Part shown: in pieces, positions 1 to 5,900 of the stretch
Layout of the letters: every line of letters starts with the position of its first letter
Position numbering within the stretch: position 1 is the first letter of the stretch
DNA from: Marinagarivorans sp. UBA5868
Lineage (GTDB): Bacteria > Pseudomonadota > Gammaproteobacteria > Pseudomonadales > Cellvibrionaceae
Assembly: GCA_002432095.1 (NCBI GenBank)
Contig: DJFQ01000242.1
Location: forward strand, 11,057 to 19,024
Length of the DNA stretch: 7,968 nt
Direction of reading: 5' to 3'
Translations under genes and position numbers: made by a program
The notes under the pieces: model-generated
Databases searched by the model: none
Seen by the model: only the letters and a program-made list of their open reading frames with translations
What the model was told of the DNA's origin: nothing

Positions 1-111
1 AAGCCGCTGCGCCAACCTATCGTTCAATATGGACCGTTTGTGATGAATACGTCAGAGGAGATTGAGCAAGCACTCGCTGATTACCAATCGGGCAATTTTG
101 GTCAACCCTGA
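1..111 (+). CDS. Pirin-family protein, C-terminal fragment (5' end outside window)
   Basis: Frame 1 is open from the first base to a TGA at 109-111, giving the last 36 residues of a protein. The segment around residues 8-27 reads VQYGPFVMNTSEEIEQALAD, which is the typical C-terminal end of the pirin family (GPFVMN followed by an acidic 'EEI-QA--DY--G' helix). Pirins are small cupin-fold proteins, about 230-290 residues long, with a metal site in the N-terminal cupin. Some bacterial members have quercetinase activity and others act as redox-linked regulators, but the metal ligands lie outside this window, so no activity can be assigned. The gene is followed directly by a strong hairpin terminator, so it is the last gene of its transcript. 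Family assignment rests on this short tail alone. Confidence 0.75.
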   Translation, partial: KPLRQPIVQYGPFVMNTSEEIEQALADYQSGNFGQP

Positions 112-147
112 TGAAGTTTATGTTGCCGATAAATTTGTGTTGGGAAT

Positions 148-179
148 AAAAAAGGCGGGATTTCCCGCCTTTTCTTTTT
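148..179. terminator. Bidirectional Rho-independent terminator
   Basis: A perfect stem of GGCGGG (154-159) with CCCGCC (164-169) closes a four-base ATTT loop. The stem is extended by A-T pairs, AAAA before it and TTTT after it. On the plus strand it is followed by a T-rich tract (170-179), and on the minus strand by the complement of the A-run at 148-153. It therefore can terminate both the plus-strand pirin gene (stop at 111) and the minus-strand lpxC-like gene (stop codon at 263-265), which converge here. Confidence 0.88.
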
Positions 180-262
180 CCGTATATATGGCTTTAACCC
201 AAACGTTTTCGCTATATCCGCCGCATGCGCCGTTGCCGAACTAACTGCCCGCTCTATGCCGC

Positions 263-1216
263 TTAAGCGCTGAGCGAGCTCAGCGCAGTTTCCTGCTGCA
301 TAAAGTCCGCCCATATATCATGGGCCTGACGCAGGGGCATCATTTCCCAGCTGTTGGAGGCGAATAACTCGCGCAGCAACTGGTTATTGAGACGGTGACC
401 AGAACGGTGACCTTTAAAATGGCCAATAACATAGTGACCTGCCAAGGCGAGATCGCCAACGGCATCCAGGAATTTGTGTCGGACAAATTCATCGGCGTAG
501 CGCAGACCGTCACAATTTACGACTTTGTCGTTGGCGATCAGAATTGCGTTGTCCAACGAGCTGCCGCGGGCAAGGCCGCGGCGCTTCAGCGCGATCAGAT
601 GTTCCTCAAAACCGAAAGTACGTGCCCGCGCAACTTCTTCGCAGAACAACCGGGTGGTAAATGGCAGCGACAATCGCTGCCGGCCTATCAGCCGCTGGGA
701 GAACTCAATGGACATATCCAGCCAAGGCACAGCCGATGGCAAATAGGACGCACTGGCTTTATTTTCCGTGATGCCTACGGGACGATTAATGACGATAACC
801 TGGCGCTCTGCCTGCTGCCGTACGACGCCGGTCTGGTGGATCATTTCAATAAAAGGCGCAGAGCTGCCGTCCATGATGGGCACTTCCGGTGCGTCCAACA
901 CCACCCGCGCGTTGTCGATGCCAGAGGCATTGAGCGCTGCCATCAAGTGTTCGATGGTGCTAACGCGAATGCCGCTGGCATTGCTGATGGTGGTTGACAG
1001 CTCCGTATCGCTGACCTTATCCCAGCGGGCCAAAACCACATTATCGGTATGAGTGACGTCCCGGCGCACAAATTCGATGCCGGTATTTTCTTCCGCCGGT
1101 ATAACGGACATCACGACTCTCAGTCCGGTATGTAAACCGCGTCCCATACAAACAAAAGAATCCGCCAGCGTTTGCTGTTTGAAGGACAAATCGGTATTCG
1201 CAAAAAATTCGCTCAC
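263..1216 (-). CDS. lpxC: LpxC-family UDP-3-O-acyl-N-acetylglucosamine deacetylase, divergent copy
   Basis: The product resembles LpxC, the cytoplasmic zinc deacetylase of the committed step of lipid A synthesis, acting on UDP-3-O-(3-hydroxyacyl)-GlcNAc. Numbered from the chosen start (317 aa; E. coli LpxC is 305), the key residues are present: GLHTG near residue 28, STIEH with E89 and zinc ligand H90, ARTFGF near 200, VRHKFLD with zinc ligands H247 and D251 plus K248 and D255, and RSGH with catalytic H274. The start is a GTG at 1216 preceded by GAGAGA at a suitable distance. It places the LpxC fold a few residues from the N terminus. In-frame alternatives are ATG at 1273 and TTG at 1366, both without a clear ribosome site and adding residues with no LpxC counterpart. 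Segments such as IGRQRLSL and LARGSSLDNA look more like alphaproteobacterial LpxC than the E. coli type. The gene is not next to ftsZ or other division genes, so I infer a second copy. It lies downstream of the FHA gene on the same strand. The family call is very sure; the cellular role of this copy is not. Confidence 0.9.
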   Translation of the reverse strand: MSEFFANTDLSFKQQTLADSFVCMGRGLHTGLRVVMSVIPAEENTGIEFVRRDVTHTDNVVLARWDKVSDTELSTTISNASGIRVSTIEHLMAALNASGIDNARVVLDAPEVPIMDGSSAPFIEMIHQTGVVRQQAERQVIVINRPVGITENKASASYLPSAVPWLDMSIEFSQRLIGRQRLSLPFTTRLFCEEVARARTFGFEEHLIALKRRGLARGSSLDNAILIANDKVVNCDGLRYADEFVRHKFLDAVGDLALAGHYVIGHFKGHRSGHRLNNQLLRELFASNSWEMMPLRQAHDIWADFMQQETALSSLSA

Positions 1217-1286
1217 AACATATCTCTCGGTAGATTCAACCTTGCGGTTGTGGTTTGCCGCCTTGGGGGGCATTTTTCTGAGTATG

Positions 1287-1292
1287 TGTATA
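1287..1292 (-). promoter_or_regulatory. Possible -10 box for the lpxC-like gene
   Basis: Read on the minus strand, TATACA lies 16 bases downstream of a weak TTAAGG -35-like element. A transcript starting just after it (about 1280) would have a leader of about 65 bases to the GTG start at 1216, and would make the upstream TTG (1366) unusable. The -35 match is poor, so this is a weak, pattern-only call. Co-transcription from the FHA gene is an equally good explanation. Confidence 0.22.
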
Positions 1293-1390
1293 GTTTTAGA
1301 CGAGAGCGCCTTAACGTGAGCTGAATAAAAAGAAATTTCATGAAAGTCGGCTGGGGATGGCACCAAACCGACGTAATTGCGGGAAAAGAC

Positions 1391-1789
1391 TTATTCGGTG
1401 ACAACCTTATAAAGCAGCAGCTCAGGGTCTTCCAGGTCGATCCGCTGTCCGAGTTTGATAGTGCCCTGACCAACCAGCGGATAATACTCATTATGAATGA
1501 ACACGCTTTCGGCTCGGCCCGGCCGAACAAACGTGCCATTGGTGCTGGTATCCAGCAGTCCGACTTGATGGTCACGCATTTGCAGAACGCAGTGACGGCG
1601 AGAAATTGTGTCGCCCGTTATTGGGAAATCACAACTTTCTTCATCTCGACCTATATAAAAAGGTAGCTCATCGCGTTTTATCACCGTCAGTTTGCCGCGA
1701 TAGAACAATTCGATGCGCGCGAATTGGGCAATGACCACCTTGGCAGAATTGGTATTCAAACGGGTTGCGTAGGTTTTATCGTCGGTCAT
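1391..1789 (-). CDS. Small FHA-domain protein
   Basis: This 132-residue protein is almost entirely one forkhead-associated domain. The conserved phosphothreonine-binding signature is intact: G47-R48 in 'FYIGRD', S63-R-R-H66 in 'ISRRH', and N84-G85-T86 in 'STNGTF'. FHA domains bind phosphothreonine peptides made by Ser/Thr kinases and act as docking modules; this protein has no catalytic domain, no signal peptide and no membrane segment, so it should be a soluble adaptor. The ATG at 1787-1789 has only a weak AAGAG about 10 bases upstream. Residues 1-24 carry no recognised domain. It precedes the lpxC-like gene on the same strand (174 bases between its stop and the GTG start chosen there), so the two may be co-transcribed. 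No kinase, phosphatase or type VI secretion gene, the usual FHA partners, lies in the window. Domain call is confident; partner unknown. Confidence 0.85.
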   Translation of the reverse strand: MTDDKTYATRLNTNSAKVVIAQFARIELFYRGKLTVIKRDELPFYIGRDEESCDFPITGDTISRRHCVLQMRDHQVGLLDTSTNGTFVRPGRAESVFIHNEYYPLVGQGTIKLGQRIDLEDPELLLYKVVTE

Positions 1790-1992
1790 GGCAATTGGAC
1801 TCTTGAGTCAGCGGGGCTGTCCTATAACGGCGGCAATTTTGCCACGGCGGATCTGCCAGCGGTAGAGTTTATTTCCTTACCTGGCGGGGGGATTTTTTGT
1901 TTCTCGCTTTCCAACGACTTTTTGCACTGCTTCAGGTCATATTCAGCGACCGATGCGCAGGATTCACCTTACTGAGACGCGGAGACTACGCA
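1790..1992. other. Divergent intergenic region
   Basis: This region separates the minus-strand FHA gene from the plus-strand lipoprotein gene and must hold promoters for both. A small inverted repeat, GGCAA-TT-TTGCC, sits at 1832-1843. I could not find a convincing -35/-10 pair in either direction: TTGCAC at 1922-1927 is a fair -35 match, but the CATATT after it is only 10 bases away. The open frame that runs through here into the lipoprotein gene (from 1897) has no lipoprotein features before the ATG at 1993. Confidence 0.4.
1981..1984 (+). promoter_or_regulatory. Ribosome binding site fixing the lipoprotein start
   Basis: GGAG at 1981-1984 sits 8 bases before the ATG at 1993. This supports the internal start over the longer open frame beginning at 1897, because translation from 1993 puts a classical lipoprotein signal peptide at the very N terminus. 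Confidence 0.65.
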
Positions 1993-2526
1993 ATGAAATG
2001 GTTTCAAACAGTTATTTGTTCGGTATTGACGTTATCTCTTATTGCGTGCGATGGGGGCGAAGCTCGACATACGGCGCACGAGGTTTACGACGGGCCGATC
2101 CTCTATGGTTTTGATATTTATGATTCGTTTGGTATAGATTCCGGTGAAGATCATTCCAGTCCATTGCAAGTCGATCCTTATGAAAATGGCGGTTGGTTCG
2201 AATTGTACTGGGACGTTGAAAGCAGTAGAGATTACACCGTCGTTCTTGGCATTAACGACAGTCCATCCATGAGAGGAGCTACTATTATTGGCTCAGATCT
2301 ATGCGGTGCGGGACTAAGTTGTGGCTTGATCAGCACGTTTGTGTGCCGTTATACCCTTGATTCTTTCCTTGGTTGCGGTTTGGTGGACGAGGAAGCGGAA
2401 TTAAATTTAGAACCCGTAGATCATCTGCTTTTTGAATTTCCACAACCGCTTTATATAAATATTGAAGTCTGTGATGTGGCCGGCGGAGGTTGTGAGCCAG
2501 CAAGTTTGCCCGTGTGGTTATATTGA
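1993..2526 (+). CDS. Predicted lipoprotein of unknown function, cysteine-containing and acidic
   Basis: This 177-residue product begins with a type II signal peptide: K2, a hydrophobic stretch, then the lipobox LIAC with C19 as the lipidated cysteine. The residue after C19 is aspartate, which in E. coli favours inner-membrane retention, though the rule differs between species. The mature part is rich in Asp and Glu. It carries six further cysteines, four clustered in about 29 residues in the middle (starting in 'SDLCGAG') and two near the C terminus ('EVCDVAGGGC'), enough for three disulfides in the periplasm. It ends in aromatic-rich 'PVWLY'. I recognise no family. It has no obvious operon partner: the FHA gene upstream is divergent, and the next gene lies 407 bases downstream. 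Start chosen from GGAG at 1981 and the lipobox position. The coding call is strong; function is unknown. Confidence 0.8.
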   Translation: MKWFQTVICSVLTLSLIACDGGEARHTAHEVYDGPILYGFDIYDSFGIDSGEDHSSPLQVDPYENGGWFELYWDVESSRDYTVVLGINDSPSMRGATIIGSDLCGAGLSCGLISTFVCRYTLDSFLGCGLVDEEAELNLEPVDHLLFEFPQPLYINIEVCDVAGGGCEPASLPVWLY

Positions 2527-2574
2527 TGGATTAAATTCAGCGAGTTGTTTTGTCTCTTTGTTCTTTATATAGCA

Positions 2575-2590
2575 GTGGGCGAAAGCCCAC
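2575..2590 (+). terminator. GAAA-tetraloop hairpin after the lipoprotein gene, possible terminator
   Basis: GTGGGC (2575-2580) and GCCCAC (2585-2590) form a perfect six-pair stem closed by a GAAA loop, a stable GNRA tetraloop. It begins 48 bases after the lipoprotein stop codon. The bases that follow, AAATTTCT, form only a weak T-tract, so intrinsic termination would be inefficient. It could instead be an mRNA-stabilising 3' structure or part of a dispersed palindromic repeat. Confidence 0.4.
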
Positions 2591-2637
2591 AAATTTCTAA
2601 ATGTGTTATTTCCCCAGCTATTTTTGTTAATACGCTC

Positions 2638-2657
2638 TTCGCCAATATCTTGGCGAA
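2638..2657. repeat. Perfect 8-bp inverted repeat
   Basis: TTCGCCAA (2638-2645) and TTGGCGAA (2650-2657) are exact inverted copies around a TATC spacer. As DNA this could be a dimeric regulator site; as RNA it is an eight-pair hairpin followed by an A-run rather than a T-run, so it is not a plus-strand terminator. It lies about 280 bases before the giant gene. Confidence 0.4.
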
Positions 2658-2834
2658 AAATCATACCGATAATATTTTTCGTGCTGAAACGACGCTTTTG
2701 CCATACGTTTTCCGGTCCAACTGTAATTTTTTGTGCCAACTGGCGCATTGTACAAGGTGCATTACACTTAGAAACGTATACCGACCGGACCGCGTAGATC
2801 GCTTCCTTTATTTCCATAATTTAGAAGGACCCGT

Positions 2835-2915
2835 ATGGCGAGCGTTAGTAGGTTATTGAAAATACTGGGTAGTGCTCAGGCCTACCCGCGCTGCCAACCA
2901 TTGCATTTCCTCTGA
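2835..2915 (+). CDS. Possible 26-codon leader peptide upstream of the giant sensor gene
   Basis: ATG at 2835 is preceded by AGAAGGA, with AAGGA ending six bases before it, a better ribosome site than that of the large gene downstream. The frame encodes 26 residues, MASVSRLLKILG followed by SAQAYPRCQPLHFL, and stops with TGA at 2913-2915. This stop is 18 bases before the ATG of the giant gene (2934), whose own ribosome site is poor. Such spacing would allow translational coupling or a leader-peptide control. The peptide has a short amphipathic start and no recognised family. A frame this short can arise by chance, so this is a candidate only. Confidence 0.25.
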   Translation: MASVSRLLKILGSAQAYPRCQPLHFL

Positions 2916-2933
2916 TCGAGTCTGTTGTAACCG

Positions 2934-5900
2934 ATGTTCACGCTCGCCTTTATACCCAAGACCCGCACGCGCTGCCCGCCCGTTTGGTATGTTTTGGGCG
3001 TGTTGGTGCTCGTGTGTCTTTTGAGTCCGGTAGTTCAGGCCGGCGGGCTGCGCTTTGAACATGTGATGACTGAGAGCGGCGTATCGGTGGCCGAGACCAA
3101 CGCTATCGTCCAGGACCAGCAGGGATTTGTCTGGATCGGCGGGAGTAATGGCTTGGCGCGCTACAACGGCCACAGCTTCGATATGTTTTTGTACGGCCCG
3201 AAAGATGCCCACAGCCTCAGCAATAATTTTGTTTGGGATCTGTTGGTGGATCGGCAGGGACAGCTGTGGGTCGCCACTACCAACGGGCTTAATCGTTTTG
3301 TGCCGGAAAGCCAATCGTTTGAGCGTTATCTGAATCAGCCAGATAACCCAGATAGCCTAATCAGCAATGATGTCTATACCTTGATGGAGGATCGCGATGG
3401 TCAGCTTTGGGTGGGCACGCGTCAGGGCCTCGACAGGTTTGATCCTGCAAGTGGTCGTTTCCATCACTTTCGCCATAATGCCGACGATCCCAGTTCCCTG
3501 AGTGATGACAGCATTACTGCGCTGTATCAGGATGCACGCGGCGCGATATGGGTGGGCACCCAGCGCGGCCTGAACCTATTTAATCCAGTCAATCAAACCT
3601 TTTCCCTGTTCCGCTACGATGATCGGGGAGAATTTTACGAGCCGAGTCTGAGCATTCGCGCATTAGTGGAAGATGCCTCGCATAACCTTTGGGTGGGCAC
3701 GGATGGCGGTCTTTATCGCTTCAATCAAAAATCCGGAGACGTTGGCCGATATAAAAATGAACCCACTGACCCTTTTAGCCTGAGCGACAACCGGGTGTGG
3801 AAACTGCTGGTGGATAGCAAGCAGCAGTTGTGGGTAGCGACTGATCACGGCGGCCTGAATCTTTATCGCACAGCGGAGGATGACTTCCTGCGCTACCAGC
3901 ACGACCCTTACGACAGCTCTTCCTTGGCCAGCGATCAGGTCCGTGAAATCTTTGAAGACAGTGCTGGTGACTATTGGGTCGCGCTCTTTCCTTCGGGTGT
4001 GGATTATGCGGATCACACCGCCAACGCATTCACGGTGTATCACCAGGATCCAGAAAACGCGGCCAGTCTCAACCACGATGCAATCCTGTCAATCGCCGAA
4101 GGACCGGAAGGCAAAATCTGGGTGGGTACGGAAGGCGGATTGAACTTGTTTGATCCGCGGCGAGAGGCGTTTTGGCACTTCCGCCACCAGGCCAATGATG
4201 AGCGCAGTCTCGGAGCCAATGCAGTACTTGCCATAACCCGGGACCAGGCGGGTCGTTACTGGTTTGGCACCTGGTCCGGTGGTTTGAATCTTTACCAACC
4301 CGAGACTGGCACCTTCAAACGCTTTATGCCCGACCAGACCAATCGCAACAGCATCAGCAGCGCGTATGTCTGGTCGCTGCTGGGGGATAGCAAGGGGCGC
4401 TTGTGGATTGGCACCGAAGCTGGCGACCTCGATCTGTACGATCCGGCAACCGATACGTTTTCGCACTTTACGCCGGACCAAAAGAATCCCCAGGCTTTGA
4501 GTGGCGGCTTTATGCGCACCATCCTGGAGGATGCTGACGGGGTTATCTGGATTGCGACCTTGCAAGGACTCAACCGCTTCAACGAAGCAGATCAAACGTT
4601 TACCCGGTACCAGCATCAGCAGGGTGATTCCACGAGTATTCCCCACAACAGTGTCGCAACCGTATTCGAGGACTCTCGCGGCCGCCTTTGGGTGGGTACA
4701 GAGAGCGGCCTTGCGTTGATGACGGATCGCAGCACCGGGCGCTTCAAGAGCTACAGCACCGACCAGGGCTTGCCCAATGATTCGATCATGGGTATCCGGG
4801 AAGACGCACAAGGATTTATCTGGATCAATACCCTCGGCGGGCTGAGCCGCTTTGATCCCGAAACGGAGCACTTCACTAATTACAACCGCCTCAATGGCTT
4901 GGCGGGTAATATCATGAACCGCCCTGCCATTCACTTTTCCCCCTCCGGGGATATGTATGTGGGCAGCACCAAGGGCCTCACCCGGTTTCGCCCCGACGAG
5001 GTGCGCGACAATCCGCTGGTACCGCCCATGGTGTTCACGGCTTTTCGTGTATTTAACCAGGACGTGGCCATAGGGCCGGGCTCGCTGCTGGAGAAAAATA
5101 TCCAGTATATGGATCGTTTGGTGCTCGACTACAAAACATCCATGTTTTCGCTGCATTTTGCCGCGTTGAGTTATCGCAACTCCGCCGCCAATCAATACGC
5201 CTATCGAATGCAAGGCTTCGATGATCAGTGGATTAATGCCGGGCGGAATCACAGTGCAACTTATACCAACCTTAATCCGGGTGAATATGTCTTTACTGTT
5301 AAAGGTTCCAACAACAACGGCGTCTGGAACGAGGCGGGCCGCTCAATCCGCATTACTGTATTGCCGCCGCCCTGGCGAACGTGGTGGGCTTACGGAATTT
5401 ATCTGATCATCGCATTGGCAATTGTTTATGCGTTTGTGCAATCCCAGCGGCGCAAAGTGGAATTCGAAAAACAAAAGGTTGCCCATCTGCGTGCTGTGGA
5501 CAAACTGAAAGACGAATTTCTCGCCAATACCTCGCACGAATTGCGCACCCCGCTGAATGGCATCATCGGACTCACCGAGTCTTTGATTGACGATCCCTCG
5601 GCGGAAATGTCCGAGAAGGTCCGCACTTATTTGAAAATGATTGCGGGCAGCGGACGGCGTCTGTCGAATCTGATCAACGACATTCTGGATTTTTCCAAAA
5701 TCAAAAATCACGGTATGGAGCTGCGTCTGGCGCCGACCAATTTTGCCAACGTCTGTGATGCCGTGTGCATGTTGTCGCAGGCGCTGGCCGACAAAAAATC
5801 CATTCGCTTGCTCAATGAGCTGCCGGAGGATATGCCGCCGGTTCTTGCGGATGAAGATCGTCTACAACAAATTCTGTATAACTTGATCGGCAACGCGATC

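Larger units (their letters stand above)
2527..2933. other. 407-base intergenic region, AT-rich, with hairpins and a possible leader ORF
   Basis: Base composition looks clearly more AT-rich than in the genes on either side. It contains two perfect hairpins (2575-2590 and 2638-2657), an 8-base palindrome TTGTACAA at 2748-2755, and a 26-codon open frame with a good Shine-Dalgarno sequence at 2835-2915. A minus-strand open frame (2518-2817, 99 codons) crosses it but lacks a ribosome site and recognisable content. No convincing promoter pair was found, although the promoter of the giant gene should lie here. Confidence 0.5.

Noticed and set aside
395..997. 200-codon plus-strand open frame over the lpxC-like gene
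   Set aside because: It is antisense to a gene whose catalytic residues are all conserved; the translated product has no family features and no ribosome site was seen.
1897..1992. A longer N terminus for the lipoprotein, starting at 1897
   Set aside because: It would bury the lipobox at residue 51, whereas the ATG at 1993 has GGAG upstream and puts the lipobox at residue 19.
2741..2760. Sigma-54-like promoter (TGGCGC ... GGTGC) before the giant gene
   Set aside because: The GG and GC elements are not 10 bases apart as sigma-54 needs; the bases at the required place are AA.
2518..2817. 99-codon minus-strand open frame in the long intergenic region
   Set aside because: There is no Shine-Dalgarno sequence before its ATG, no recognisable domain, and it runs into the 3' end of the lipoprotein gene. 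A real small protein cannot be fully excluded; conservation in relatives would decide.
2815..2820. CATAAT, a close -10 match
   Set aside because: No -35-like sequence occurs 16-18 bases upstream, and a start here would remove most of the Shine-Dalgarno sequence of the small ORF at 2835.
2545..2859. Plus-strand open frames of 104 and 64 codons in the same intergenic region
   Set aside because: Composition looks like translated AT-rich non-coding DNA, they overlap each other and the minus frame, and no ribosome site or family feature was found.
2527..2933. A c-di-GMP riboswitch in the leader of the cyclase gene
   Set aside because: I looked for the GEMM-type conserved core and tetraloop-receptor arrangement and did not find it; the GAAA-loop hairpin at 2575-2590 alone is not enough.
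4089..5252. 387-codon minus-strand open frame opposite the propeller repeats
   Set aside because: It lies wholly antisense to well-conserved Reg_prop blades. The repeat composition keeps the opposite frame free of stops, and its product has no recognisable domain.
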